64,000 nucleotides of DNA from positions 1 through 64,000 of the forward strand of contig NZ_CANMAX010000003.1 of assembly GCF_947495995.1 (NCBI RefSeq), read 5' to 3'. A program made the translations under genes and the position numbers. The notes below the pieces were generated by a model. The model was not told the origin of the DNA, did no database searches, and saw only the letters and a list, made by a program, of their open reading frames with translations. Shown piece after piece: positions 16,056-25,534 of the stretch (position 1 is its first letter; each line of letters starts with the position of its first letter). The stretch is from an uncultured Tenacibaculum sp. Its GTDB lineage: Bacteria; Bacteroidota; Bacteroidia; Flavobacteriales; Flavobacteriaceae.

Positions 16056-19000
16056 CTATTTTTTAATAACTTTTTTAATCATAGATTTTCCATTCAGAGT
16101 AACTCTACAGAAGTAAATTCCGCTAGCTAAATTACTTTGAACTTTATCTAGTTTAAATTTGTGAATTCCAGAGTCTATTTTAGAATTAACAATAGTTTGA
16201 GACGCTCCATATATATTGATAAATTCAATTTTTACAAGCGAATTATTTGCTGAATTTGTTACTTGTACCACAGATTTTTCATTCAAAGCATTTGGGTAAA
16301 TTAACATGCTGTCTGAAGTAAAACTAGTGTTACTAGTTATACTATTTCTTGAAGAAAGTGTGTCTGGATTTTGACTAGTCCAAGTTCCATTATAATACCA
16401 ACCATCTGAACATCTAGATAGATCTGCTGTTTGAGAACTTCCATTGTTACTGAAAATTATATTTGCGCAGTCTGTATTAGATAAAGTATAGCTATACCAA
16501 CCATTAGCTTCTAATTGCATAGTTTCTCCAGGCCAACTTGTGGTTAAGTTTGAAGGAGTAACAGACCAGAAATAAATTTCAGGATCACTAAAATTATCAG
16601 ATTTAAAATATACTTTTAAATCATTACTTCCTCCTTGTTGATCTTCAGGGTTGCTATCATGCCAGGTTCCATTGAAATACCATCCGTCTCCACAACGTTG
16701 TAAATCCGAAGTTTTATTTGCTCCGTTATTGCTGAAAATTAAATTAGTACAACTTACATTATTTAAAGTATAAGAGAACCATCCGTTACCAATGTCAGTC
16801 ATACTTTCTCCAGGCCATGAAGTAGTTTGTGTTCCTGGGCTTGTACTCCAAAAATATACAGTAGGATTTGATAAGTTTCCTTTGTAATATACAGTCATTG
16901 AATCTGATGTGTCTGGATTATCAGGGTTGTCAGGATTATCGGGATTGTCTGGACTTGAATCTCTAGGATCAGTATCATACCAAGTTCCATTATCAAACCA
17001 ACCATCTCTATCTCTAGATAAATCATCAGTTTTAGCAATTCCATTATCATTAAATAATAGATTTGTACTGGTAACACCATCGAAAATGTATTCGTACCAA
17101 TCTGTATTTCCAATTCTACTCATTTGCGGTCCAGGCCAATTACTTGGTGGTAAAACATCTGGAGATTCATTCCAATAATGTACATTTACTTGAGACCAAG
17201 AGTTTGGTTTTTTAAAGTATACGTGTAATCCTTCTATCGGACCAATAACAAAAGATTTTGTAATTACATCTGAAGCTATTCCGCTATTATCATAAGCAAT
17301 TGCCTTAATTGTTGTAGAGTTGTTAATGGTAAATGAACTCGAATATCTAGTACTAGATCTACTTGGATTAGAATTATCTGTAGTATAGAAAATATCTAAG
17401 TTTCCGCTTCCACCGAAAGCTTCCATAGAAACCTGTATAGGATCTTCAGATCTTGTGTTACTTGGATTAATATTTACAATCGGTTTACTTGGTCCGTTCA
17501 CACAATTCTCAAAATATCCACCACCACAAGGTCCAATTAAACCAGGTCCGTTTAACACATAAATACCCGCAGAACCAGAAGTCACAGAAAAATTGATTCT
17601 TCCACCAGAAGCAAAAACTTCTCTACCAGTTACTGCGTCTCTGTAAACACCGTCGCGAACACCAGAAATTGAAAATGATGCACCACCGTCTTTAGCCAAA
17701 CCTACAACGACTTCACTGTTTCCGTGAACTCTTTTGTACGAAACTGCATTTCCAGGAGCTTCTTTCCATTCCCAATTTCCTTTTTGTAAAGCAGGAATAG
17801 CACGACGCATCGCGTTTAGCTTTTTAATTTGCTGATAGATTTTATGATTTGGAGCTTGATCCATTACATCACCGTAATACGCTCTACCAGTTTTATCAAT
17901 AGATTCTTGAATTCCAGCTGCATTATGAATGTCTGCAAATTCTCCAGCTTTAAAACGCATTTCAGTTCCATAATATACTGTTGGAATTCCACGCCAAGTG
18001 AACATAAAGTTCATACAAGCGGCTAAGTTCTCATCTGTTCCACCATAACGTCTGTTCCAGTCATTATTTGGACCAAAATCATGATTATCCAACCAAGTAA
18101 CTAATGTTGATGGGTCACTATATAGATTATCATATCTAGCTGCAGCTTTTACTGTAGGAAACGATTGACCTTCTTCAAAAGTTCCGTGAAAAGTGGCTTC
18201 ACCATAAAAATCAATTACGGCTAAATCTAATGGAGCAGAATTATTTACAGCACCACGCCAAGTATAATAGTGCGGATTTGTTTCTTCTACTGGATGTAAC
18301 TCATGCCTTTTTTGAGCTACTTCTCCAAAAATGAATAAATCAGGATTTATAGCTTTAAATGCATCAAAGAAATATAAAACATCTTCTTTACTCATATGTT
18401 TTAACGTGTCCCAGCGGAAAGCATCAACTCCCATTTCAATATATTTTCTATATGCGTTTACTAAGTAGTCTCTCACTTTTTGACTTCCAGTATTTAAATC
18501 TGGCGTGTCTCCTGCAAGAGCTCTGTTCTGTAAGTTTTCTACATCATCAAATCCTTGAGCAAAACCATTTCCAGAATGATGATACCAATCAGGATCACTA
18601 GTATCAACATAACTTTCTTTTCCAGGGAAATTGTAAGCTGCTAAGTTTTGATTGTAAGGAGCAGGCATTTTGGCAAGATTGGCTCTACTCCAAATTAATC
18701 CGTCGTCTGGATTTGGTGTAATTCCATCATATTCCCAATTCGGATTGTCTTCTGCAGCCCAAGGTTTTGTTGGATCTGTGTTGTACTTAATTTCAGCAAC
18801 ATCTTTAATACCAAATCGTCCTGCATGATTGGTGACTACATCAAGAACGATTTTCATGTCTCTTGCATGAATTTCATTAATCAAATCTTGAAATGTTGCG
18901 CCAGGAGATTCTAATCTTGGATCTACTTTGGTGAAATCCCAAGCATGATAGCCATGATAATCTAACGGACTTCGGTTATGTACAATAGGAGTAACCCAAA

Positions 19001-19292
19001 TTGCTGTAAAACCTAAATCTTTAATGTAATCTAATTTTTCAATAAGACCTTTAAAATCACCACGCCAAGTAACATCGTTTGGATCAGTAATACTTGAATT
19101 GATGTCTGGATCAGGATTGTATGAAGACCACTCGGTGGGGGCATTGTTATTTGGATCTCCATCGTTAAATCTACTAGTAAGTAGAAAATAAATTGTTTCT
19201 TCTCTAAAATCAACTTGAGAGTAAACATTACTAAAAGTTAGTGTAGCAATCAAGAATGCCACAAAACTTAATTTTCGGTAAGTTTTTTTCAT
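16056..19292 (-). CDS. Secreted GH13 alpha-amylase family enzyme with starch-binding modules and T9SS tail
   Basis: A 1078-residue extracellular glycosidase. A signal peptide at 1-26 (ending VYSQ) is followed by a GH13 barrel (about 27-585) with DVVTNH (151-156), AFRWDTLKHM with nucleophile D295, IFGEVA with acid E324, and LDNHD with H404/D405. It belongs to a different GH13 subfamily from its neighbour. A chitobiase-C-like module (about 600-680) and three CBM26-like modules follow; an Asp-Pro-Asn repeat linker separates the first module from the second. A T9SS type A tail closes the protein. The last three modules and tail are strikingly similar to those of the downstream amylase (LASGIYFCRVTLNGKS, IYGASQTIVN), so the C-terminal halves are paralogous. 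A LacI-type operator and a 13-bp inverted repeat precede it. Confidence 0.95.
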   Translation of the reverse strand: MKKTYRKLSFVAFLIATLTFSNVYSQVDFREETIYFLLTSRFNDGDPNNNAPTEWSSYNPDPDINSSITDPNDVTWRGDFKGLIEKLDYIKDLGFTAIWVTPIVHNRSPLDYHGYHAWDFTKVDPRLESPGATFQDLINEIHARDMKIVLDVVTNHAGRFGIKDVAEIKYNTDPTKPWAAEDNPNWEYDGITPNPDDGLIWSRANLAKMPAPYNQNLAAYNFPGKESYVDTSDPDWYHHSGNGFAQGFDDVENLQNRALAGDTPDLNTGSQKVRDYLVNAYRKYIEMGVDAFRWDTLKHMSKEDVLYFFDAFKAINPDLFIFGEVAQKRHELHPVEETNPHYYTWRGAVNNSAPLDLAVIDFYGEATFHGTFEEGQSFPTVKAAARYDNLYSDPSTLVTWLDNHDFGPNNDWNRRYGGTDENLAACMNFMFTWRGIPTVYYGTEMRFKAGEFADIHNAAGIQESIDKTGRAYYGDVMDQAPNHKIYQQIKKLNAMRRAIPALQKGNWEWKEAPGNAVSYKRVHGNSEVVVGLAKDGGASFSISGVRDGVYRDAVTGREVFASGGRINFSVTSGSAGIYVLNGPGLIGPCGGGYFENCVNGPSKPIVNINPSNTRSEDPIQVSMEAFGGSGNLDIFYTTDNSNPSRSSTRYSSSFTINNSTTIKAIAYDNSGIASDVITKSFVIGPIEGLHVYFKKPNSWSQVNVHYWNESPDVLPPSNWPGPQMSRIGNTDWYEYIFDGVTSTNLLFNDNGIAKTDDLSRDRDGWFDNGTWYDTDPRDSSPDNPDNPDNPDNPDTSDSMTVYYKGNLSNPTVYFWSTSPGTQTTSWPGESMTDIGNGWFSYTLNNVSCTNLIFSNNGANKTSDLQRCGDGWYFNGTWHDSNPEDQQGGSNDLKVYFKSDNFSDPEIYFWSVTPSNLTTSWPGETMQLEANGWYSYTLSNTDCANIIFSNNGSSQTADLSRCSDGWYYNGTWTSQNPDTLSSRNSITSNTSFTSDSMLIYPNALNEKSVVQVTNSANNSLVKIEFINIYGASQTIVNSKIDSGIHKFKLDKVQSNLASGIYFCRVTLNGKSMIKKVIKK
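16914..16949 (-). repeat. Tandem 9-bp repeat encoding the Asn-Pro-Asp linker
   Basis: Four degenerate copies of a 9-bp unit (TGGATTATC, AGGGTTGTC, AGGATTATC, GGGATTGTC on the plus strand) lie in frame and encode the acidic PDN-repeat linker between starch-binding modules. The copies differ at third codon positions, so the array looks old rather than slipping. Confidence 0.8.
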
Positions 19293-19330
19293 GAATAATA
19301 GGGTTTGTTTGTAATAAATTGAAGGTTGAT

Positions 19331-19366
19331 AAAAATGTAATTATCTGCAGTATTAATTACATTTTT
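19331..19366. promoter_or_regulatory. Perfect 13-bp inverted repeat upstream of the amylase gene
   Basis: AAAAATGTAATTA (19331-19343) and TAATTACATTTTT (19354-19366) are exact inverse copies around a 10-bp spacer containing CTGCAG. It lies 39 bp upstream of the amylase ATG, so it is either an operator or a 5'-leader hairpin. It is not a terminator of the upstream DUF547 gene, since it lacks a GC-rich stem. Confidence 0.5.
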
Positions 19367-19411
19367 GACAATTTAATTAATAATTATTGCCTGTTATTCA
19401 ATGTTTAAAAT

Positions 19412-19425
19412 CGAAATCGATTTCG
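19412..19425. promoter_or_regulatory. LacI-family-type operator
   Basis: CGAAATCGATTTCG is a perfect 14-bp palindrome with a central CG, the shape of LacI/GalR-family operators (consensus TGnAAnCGnTTnCA). It lies 120 bp upstream of the amylase start, and its likely target is the amylase pair. No LacI-family gene is in the window, so the regulator would act from elsewhere. Confidence 0.5.
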
Positions 19426-19477
19426 TGTTGATAAGTTGGTTAAATTTTTTATGATGAAGACTCTAAAACCAGAAATA

Positions 19478-20263
19478 TCACTTATTATCATTAAGTTTCC
19501 AGTTGTAATTCATGTATTTAACTTTAGTGTTAGGTAAGATTTTTACCTCAGAATATTGATTAATAAATGTAATGATATCTCCCATATTAAAATCTTCAGG
19601 GTACCATTCAAAAACTTTAGATATTTCTATTTCAGTATTAGAAATTTTATTTTTAGAAATGTCGTTAATAAAACTTTGTGTTAATTTTTCTAAAGTTTTT
19701 TCTATGTTTTGTTCAGTAAATGTAAAATTCATAAATTTTGGACCAGAATAACTAGCTGCATTCAGACCAAAATGTATACGACCATCATTAAAATGTTTTC
19801 TAATAATTCCATGCTCAATTTCATTTAACGTATAAACTTTATCGCCTACTTCAGCAAAACGATAGTTCCAAGCGTCTTTTCCATTTTTTTTAATATATGT
19901 AATACTATTTCCTGTGGTATTAGTAATAACAAAACTCATTGAGTTGTTAGAGTTTTGCTTTTCTGTTATATCTAACTTTTTTTTAGGAGGATAATTATCT
20001 ATAATTATTTTAATTGTATAAGCATTATATGCATTAAGCCAAAAAGCTTTTTTCTTATTTAAACTCCAGTCATCGCTAGGACTTGTTTTTGATAAATAAT
20101 CAAGGTATATGTTTAAATTACTTGGATTTTCTGCTATATTTTTATAATTGATTCTTCCGTTTGTGTCAACATTTTCTTTTAGAACAGAATTATAGTTTTC
20201 AATTTGGCTATATATAGTGTTTATTGATGTTATAAATAGTATAATAAATAGAGGGATTTTCAT
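19478..20263 (-). CDS. DUF547 family secreted protein
   Basis: A 261-residue exported protein with a signal peptide (ending TIYSQ) and a DUF547 domain marked by KKKAFWLNAYNAYTIKIIID, DAWNYRFAEVG, LNEIEHGIIRKHF and RIHFGLNAAS. These conserved His/Cys-type positions suggest an enzyme-like fold, but no activity is established for bacterial members. It is a paralogue of the next gene upstream, and contains an insertion of about 25 residues (TEKQNSNNSMSFVITNTTGN region) that the paralogue lacks. There are 210 bp between them with a terminator, so they are separate units. Confidence 0.85.
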   Translation of the reverse strand: MKIPLFIILFITSINTIYSQIENYNSVLKENVDTNGRINYKNIAENPSNLNIYLDYLSKTSPSDDWSLNKKKAFWLNAYNAYTIKIIIDNYPPKKKLDITEKQNSNNSMSFVITNTTGNSITYIKKNGKDAWNYRFAEVGDKVYTLNEIEHGIIRKHFNDGRIHFGLNAASYSGPKFMNFTFTEQNIEKTLEKLTQSFINDISKNKISNTEIEISKVFEWYPEDFNMGDIITFINQYSEVKILPNTKVKYMNYNWKLNDNK

Positions 20264-20394
20264 CGTTGAGTACTGTTTTAGTTAATAAAATCAATTAATC
20301 AATCTCAATGTAGAAGTTAAAAGATGTTCTAATATACTTATTTATAAATGAATAAGAAGTTAGCTATTCTTTAATTTTAAAAGATCCAATATAA

Positions 20395-20427
20395 AAAAGC
20401 GAATAACTTTTAAAGTTATTCGCTTTT
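20395..20427 (-). terminator. Terminator of the upstream DUF547 gene
   Basis: AAAAGCGAATAACTTT is followed almost at once by its inverted copy AAAGTTATTCGCTTTT, with a T run on the minus strand, 47 bp beyond the stop of the 20474-21187 gene. Confidence 0.75.
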
Positions 20428-20473
20428 ATGGGGATTATAGCTAAGTATTATTTTTTATCTAGGGAAATTTAAA

Positions 20474-21187
20474 TTATTTATCGTTCAAACTCCAATCATA
20501 TTCTAAGTAAGAAACTTTAGCGTTGTCGTTTACTTTAGTTTTAGAGTATCTGTTAATGTAATCAACTAAAGAACTTGTTGATGTAAAGTCTTCTTGATAC
20601 CACTCAAATATTTTTGAAACTTGAATTTCAGTTAAAGTAATTTTGTTTTTAGAAGAATCATTAATAAAATCAGACATTAAACTTTCTAATTTTTCGTCTA
20701 TGTTTTTAGCAGTAAAAGCATAGTTTGGAAATTTTGGTCCAGATACAGATCCAGCATTAACACCTACGTGAATTCTTGCATCATCGTGCCATCTTCTTAA
20801 AATTTTGTGTTCTATATAATCCAAAGAATATGTTTTCTTTCCAACTTTTGCAAAAGGAAGCTTCCAAGCATTTCTTCCTTTAATTTTAATGTCAGTTAAT
20901 TTTTTTAAAGGATAACTGTCAATAATTAATTTTATAGTGTAAGCATTATATGCATTCATCCAAAATGCCTTTGCTTTTTTAGAAGACCATTTTTTAGTTG
21001 GAATTGTTGCTTCTAATTGATTTAAATAGATATCTAAAACAGCTTTGTTTTTTCTTAAACCTTTGTAGTCTAACATTCCGTCAGGTGTTACATAAGTTTT
21101 TAATAAAGCGTCAAAAACTTCGTTAGATTGAGACTGCACATTGTGTGCTAATACGGTGATTAATAAAGTAATAAATAGTTTTTTCAT
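20474..21187 (-). CDS. DUF547 family secreted protein (paralogue)
   Basis: A 237-residue protein with a signal peptide (ending NVQSQ). The DUF547 core shows KAFWMNAYNAYTIKLIIDSY, KGRNAWKLPFAKVG, LDYIEHKILRRWH and RIHVGVNAGSVSGP. It aligns end to end with the gene downstream, indicating tandem duplication followed by divergence. The role is unknown; the family is widespread in marine Bacteroidota. Confidence 0.85.
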   Translation of the reverse strand: MKKLFITLLITVLAHNVQSQSNEVFDALLKTYVTPDGMLDYKGLRKNKAVLDIYLNQLEATIPTKKWSSKKAKAFWMNAYNAYTIKLIIDSYPLKKLTDIKIKGRNAWKLPFAKVGKKTYSLDYIEHKILRRWHDDARIHVGVNAGSVSGPKFPNYAFTAKNIDEKLESLMSDFINDSSKNKITLTEIQVSKIFEWYQEDFTSTSSLVDYINRYSKTKVNDNAKVSYLEYDWSLNDK

Positions 21188-21576
21188 TTTTGTGTTATTT
21201 TGTCCGCTCGGGGAATTTAATTACACAGATTAAGACGTGAAAAAAAAAAGCACATTACAATTTATCTGAAAAAAAAAATGAAAATTGAAATAATTACTGT
21301 TAAAATTTGCCTCTTTTTTTAATGTGTTTTTTTTGAAAAATATTAGTGATTACGCTTCTGTGCCAGTGGTTTGCAGACTTAAAAAAATTAACATTTACAC
21401 ATAAAAAATTATCGTTATTTAATTTTGCTAGGTTTTTTTAATTTTTGTTTAATGTTTTTGTGAAATAGTTAAAATTTTTTATGTTATTTTTATGTTTTTA
21501 GCTAATTTTTTGTGTTTTATAGGTTTAATTAGTATTTTTGTTGCATTATAATTAACCGACTATAAACCCTTCAAAA
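21188..21576. other. AT-rich intergenic region
   Basis: 389 bp between divergent genes. It holds long A and T runs and a promoter for the serine protease at its right end. No gene, tRNA or clear repeat was seen in the rest. Confidence 0.5.
21509..21540 (+). promoter_or_regulatory. Promoter of the secreted serine protease
   Basis: TTTG at 21509-21512 and TATTTTTG at 21533-21540 are 20 bp apart, the best match in the window to the Bacteroidota -33/-7 promoter. The ATG is 36 bp beyond the -7 box. Confidence 0.65.
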
Positions 21577-24105
21577 ATGAAAAAATCTTTTTTCAAAGCG
21601 GCATTTTTTGCCTTGGCTTTGCTATGCACTAATAGCATAAAAGCCCAAAAAACATTCAAAATTGGAGACGAATTTAGTTCTGATGTTAAGATGACTGAAA
21701 GTTATCAAAAACTAAAAGAATATAAATTTAGAAACCAAGATGGTAAACCAGAATTAGTATTTAAAAAGGAGTTTTACTCTGAAAATTCTGCGTATGTAAA
21801 ATTATATTTCAAAGATTTTGATTTAGCACCTGGTGATTATGTAGAAATTACAGGGATGACATCTAACGAATCTATCGTTTACGGTGGAAAAGGAAAAATC
21901 GTAGATAGTGATATGAATATGATTAGTGACTTCTGGTCTCAAGTAATTTTTGATGAAAAAGTAGAAGTAAAGTTATATTCAAAGGGAGAAATTAGCAATG
22001 AAAAAGGATTCGAAATTTCAAGAGTGGCTTACGGATATAGCAAAGAAAAGCTTGCTGAAATTTTTGACGAAAATCAATCAATACAAGGTAGATCAATTTG
22101 TTCAAGTGATAATAAAGAGCAAATTGCATGTTACCAAGGAACTGAAATGTTTGAAAAAGCAAAAGCAGTTTGTCGTTTAATTATTAATGGAAGTAGTAGT
22201 TGTACAGGATGGTTATTAGGAAGTGAAGGTCACTTAATGACAAATAATCACTGTATTGGATCATCTTCAGCTGCACAGAATACAGATTTTGTATTTAACT
22301 TTCAAAATACGAACTGTTCAGGAACAAGTGCTGCAAGTTCAGATGTTGTAGCTTCATCTTCTACATTTATTAAAACAAGTTCTAGTTTAGACTATACTTT
22401 AGTTAAATTACCAACTAACCCTACAGGAACTTACGGATATTTAAGTTTAAGTTCTGCTGCGCCTTCTGCAGGTGATAGAATTTATATTCCTCAACATCCA
22501 GGAGGAAGAAGAAAAGAAATTTCTGTAAATGCTGATGCTGATCCAAGTGGAAGTGGATTTTCTAGAGTTTTTCAAGTTTCAAATGGAGGAGGACAACAAG
22601 TAAGATATTATGCAGATACTGAAGGAGGAAGTTCAGGTTCTCCTGTTTTAGATTATAACACTCACTTAGTAATTTCTATTCATAATACAGGTGGTTGTCC
22701 AAATGGATCTTTTGGTAAATCAGATAATTTAATTACTGCTATTGGAAGTGATATGCCTAATAATGGTGTAGACAACAGTGGAGGCGGAGGAAATCCACCA
22801 AATCCAACTGAATGTTCTTCTACAGTAAGTTCTTTCCCATATGCAGAAAGTTTTGAATCTAACGAAGGATGGACACAAGTTACTGGTGATGATGGAAATT
22901 GGGTAAGAGATGCTTCTGGTACACCTTCTAGTGGAACAGGACCAAGTTCTGGGGCAAATGGAAGTTTTTATATGTTCTTAGAGGCTTCTACTAATGGAAG
23001 TACAGGTCAGATTGGAGCTAATGCTACTGCAATTTTAGCAAGTCCTTGTTTTAATTTATCTAGTTTATCGTCTGCAACATTCTCTTTTAGTAATCATATG
23101 TTTGGTACAAGTGTAGGATCGTTAAGATTAGAGGCTTCTACTGATGGTACAAACTGGACTAGCTTATGGAGTGATTCTGGAAATAAAGGAGATCAGTGGA
23201 ATAGTGTTTCTGTAAATTTAGGAAGTTATGTTGGTCAATCAGAAGTAAGATTACGTTTCGTAGGAACAACTGGTACAAGTTGGTCAAGTGATATTGCTAT
23301 AGATAATCTTTCATTAACTAGTGGTGGAGGAAATCCAAATCCTTCATGTGCTGCTTTAGATTTCAATGATTTCTCTATTACAGCTTTCTCTAACCAAGAT
23401 TCAGCTGGAAACTTCTCTGTAGGAAACTCTGGAGCTTCGTTAACGTTAACTAATAATACATGGAAATATATTCCAATGAATTATACTGTTACTGCAAACA
23501 CAGTAATTGAATTCCAATTCTCAAGTACATCTCAAGGTGAAATTCATGGTGTAGGTTTCGAAGATGATAATTCATTAACATCTACTCGTTACTTTAAAGT
23601 ACACGGAACTCAAAATTATGGAGTTACCAATTACGATAACTACACTAGTGGAACAGTTACATATACAATTCCTGTAGGAAGTTCTTATACAGGAAATATG
23701 GATAGATTAGTATTTATTAATGATAATGATGCAGGTTCTGGAAATAATTCTACGTTCTCTAATGTTAGAATTTATGAAGGTTCTTGTGAGAATGCTAATT
23801 TAATTGTTGCTGAATCTTTCGGAACTAGAGTAGATGTTTTAGGTAATGAGGATGAAGATGTGTTTACAAAAGTACAGATTGCTCCAAATCCATTAAAAAG
23901 AGGTAATACACTACAGTTATTAGGTCCTGCTAGAAGTTTAAATGATGCTTCTTATAGGGTTATTAACATGTTAGGTCAAACAATAAAGAAAGGTAATATA
24001 AATACAAGTAAAGTGATTAATACAAGTCAACTGAACTCTGGAGTTTATATTTTAAGAATTGAAAATAAATTCACGAAGACAAGCAAGCGATTCATTATAG
24101 AGTAG
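21577..24105 (+). CDS. Secreted trypsin-like serine protease with MAM-like domain and T9SS tail
   Basis: An 842-residue extracellular protease. Signal peptide 1-24 (SIKAQ). After a prodomain-like region (25-195), a chymotrypsin-fold protease domain (about 196-390) shows the triad H225 (MTNNHC), D272 (SLDYTLVKL) and S353 (GGSSGSPV). This resembles lysyl-endopeptidase-type bacterial S1 enzymes, with many cysteines for disulfides. A MAM/jelly-roll module follows (ESFESNEGW ... GTTGTSWSSDIAIDNLSL, about 415-590), then a second beta-sandwich module (about 595-750). The C-terminal 80 residues (APNPLKRGNTLQL ... LNSGVYILRIENKF) are a T9SS type A sorting domain. Substrate specificity cannot be read from the sequence. 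Confidence 0.92.
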   Translation: MKKSFFKAAFFALALLCTNSIKAQKTFKIGDEFSSDVKMTESYQKLKEYKFRNQDGKPELVFKKEFYSENSAYVKLYFKDFDLAPGDYVEITGMTSNESIVYGGKGKIVDSDMNMISDFWSQVIFDEKVEVKLYSKGEISNEKGFEISRVAYGYSKEKLAEIFDENQSIQGRSICSSDNKEQIACYQGTEMFEKAKAVCRLIINGSSSCTGWLLGSEGHLMTNNHCIGSSSAAQNTDFVFNFQNTNCSGTSAASSDVVASSSTFIKTSSSLDYTLVKLPTNPTGTYGYLSLSSAAPSAGDRIYIPQHPGGRRKEISVNADADPSGSGFSRVFQVSNGGGQQVRYYADTEGGSSGSPVLDYNTHLVISIHNTGGCPNGSFGKSDNLITAIGSDMPNNGVDNSGGGGNPPNPTECSSTVSSFPYAESFESNEGWTQVTGDDGNWVRDASGTPSSGTGPSSGANGSFYMFLEASTNGSTGQIGANATAILASPCFNLSSLSSATFSFSNHMFGTSVGSLRLEASTDGTNWTSLWSDSGNKGDQWNSVSVNLGSYVGQSEVRLRFVGTTGTSWSSDIAIDNLSLTSGGGNPNPSCAALDFNDFSITAFSNQDSAGNFSVGNSGASLTLTNNTWKYIPMNYTVTANTVIEFQFSSTSQGEIHGVGFEDDNSLTSTRYFKVHGTQNYGVTNYDNYTSGTVTYTIPVGSSYTGNMDRLVFINDNDAGSGNNSTFSNVRIYEGSCENANLIVAESFGTRVDVLGNEDEDVFTKVQIAPNPLKRGNTLQLLGPARSLNDASYRVINMLGQTIKKGNINTSKVINTSQLNSGVYILRIENKFTKTSKRFIIE

Positions 24106-24131
24106 TATAATTATAACTTGAATTGATTAGA

Positions 24132-24169
24132 AAACCCTCTTGAGAAATCAAGAGGGTTTAATTTTTTTT
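24132..24169 (+). terminator. Terminator of the serine protease gene
   Basis: The arms AAACCCTCTTGA and TCAAGAGGGTTT (24132-24143, 24148-24159) around GAAA are followed by a T run. It also separates the convergent sufD. Confidence 0.85.
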
Positions 24170-24191
24170 ATCAATATTTTAGAAATAAATA

Positions 24192-25505
24192 CTAAAGATC
24201 GAATCCGATGCTAACACCTAATTTGTTAGCGATTAATTTTGTGATTCGTTGTTTTACTTCTGGAATTCTTACACTTTCTAATACCGTATTGGCAAAAGCG
24301 TACATTAATAAAGCTTTAGCTTCTTTCTTTGGAATTCCTCTTTGTTGCATGTAAAATAAAGCTTGATCATCTAATTGTCCGATAGTACAACCGTGTGAAC
24401 ATTTTACATCGTCAGCAAAAATTTCTAATTGAGGCTTTGCATTTATAGTTGCTTTATCACTAATTAAAACATTGTTGTTTTGTTGATAAGCATTAGTTTT
24501 TTGAGCTTCTTTTTCAACAATAACTTTACCGTTGAAAACTCCTGTAGAACGATCTCCATAGATTCCTTTATAATCTTGGTGACTTTCACAATTAGGCTCG
24601 ATATGATGTACTAAAGTGTGGTGATCTACGTGTTGTTTACCTTCAAGAATAGTAATTCCTTTTTGAATAGAATTTATGTGTTCTCCTTTTTGGTAAAAAT
24701 TTAAATTGTTTCTAGTGATGTTACCACCAAAAGAAAATGTATGAACAGAACAAACACTTTCTTTTTGTTGTTCAATATAAGTATTGTCAACCAAAGAAGC
24801 ATTTATGTTATCATTCTGAATCTTGTAGTAATCTACATTTGCATGAGTATTAGCAAAGATTTCAGTTACAGAGTTTGTTAAAACAGGTTGATCTGTCAAA
24901 CTCTGATGACGTTCAATAATTTGTACATGTGCATTTCTTTCAGCAACAATTAAATTACGAGGTTGTAACATTGTAGCATTTTCAGCACCTGTAGTAAAGT
25001 TTATAATTTGTATTGGCTTTTCTACTTCTACATTTCTAGGAATGTAAATGTAAGCTCCTTCATCTGCGAATGCAGTATTTAATGATGTTAAATTATCTTG
25101 CTTAGCTATTTTATTGAAGTAATTTTCAATAACAGGCTTATATTTTGATTTCTCAAGAGCAGATGATAATAAACATACATCGATATTATCGTGAGTTGTT
25201 TCCGATAAGAAAGAACTATATTTTCCATCAATAAAAACGATTTTATACGTGTCTATATCATGAATAAAGTATTTCTTAACATCAGCTAACTCAATAGCTT
25301 TTTCTCCTTTAGGAAAGATGCTGTAATCTTCTTTTAAAACTGAATTTAAAGAAGTGTATTTCCAAGCTTCTAACTTCTTAGTAGGAAAACCTAATTCTTC
25401 AAAATTTTGTAAAGCTTTTGATCTGATTTCATGTACGTCTGAGTTTACATTCAATCCGTTTTCAAAAGCTACATATGATGATATTAATTTGTCTTTTAAT
25501 TCCAT
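24192..25505 (-). CDS. sufD: Fe-S cluster assembly scaffold subunit SufD
   Basis: A 437-residue SufD, partner of SufB and SufC in the SufBC2D complex that builds Fe-S clusters. The N-terminal helical part contains LGFPTKKLEAWKYTSL, typical of SufD. The beta-helix core carries QDYKGIYGDRSTGVFNGKVIV, and the C-terminal half DDVKCSHGCTIGQLDDQALFYM is the SufB/SufD family signature, with the conserved His. It is the last gene of the suf operon, 29 bp after sufC. A SufS cysteine desulfurase gene, which often follows, is not next to it. Confidence 0.96.
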   Translation of the reverse strand: MELKDKLISSYVAFENGLNVNSDVHEIRSKALQNFEELGFPTKKLEAWKYTSLNSVLKEDYSIFPKGEKAIELADVKKYFIHDIDTYKIVFIDGKYSSFLSETTHDNIDVCLLSSALEKSKYKPVIENYFNKIAKQDNLTSLNTAFADEGAYIYIPRNVEVEKPIQIINFTTGAENATMLQPRNLIVAERNAHVQIIERHQSLTDQPVLTNSVTEIFANTHANVDYYKIQNDNINASLVDNTYIEQQKESVCSVHTFSFGGNITRNNLNFYQKGEHINSIQKGITILEGKQHVDHHTLVHHIEPNCESHQDYKGIYGDRSTGVFNGKVIVEKEAQKTNAYQQNNNVLISDKATINAKPQLEIFADDVKCSHGCTIGQLDDQALFYMQQRGIPKKEAKALLMYAFANTVLESVRIPEVKQRITKLIANKLGVSIGFDL

Positions 25506-25534
25506 GCTTTCAAATTATAGTTGAAGTCAACTAG

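Noticed and set aside
16909..17178. Plus-strand frame with Ser-Gly-Leu repeats
   Set aside because: It is the antisense reading of the Asp-Pro-Asn linker of the amylase; the real gene is on the other strand with clear domains.
12526..19292. CRISPR-like repetition
   Set aside because: Repeated similarity in this stretch comes from homologous protein modules and a coding 9-bp linker repeat; no spaced identical repeats were found here or elsewhere in the window.
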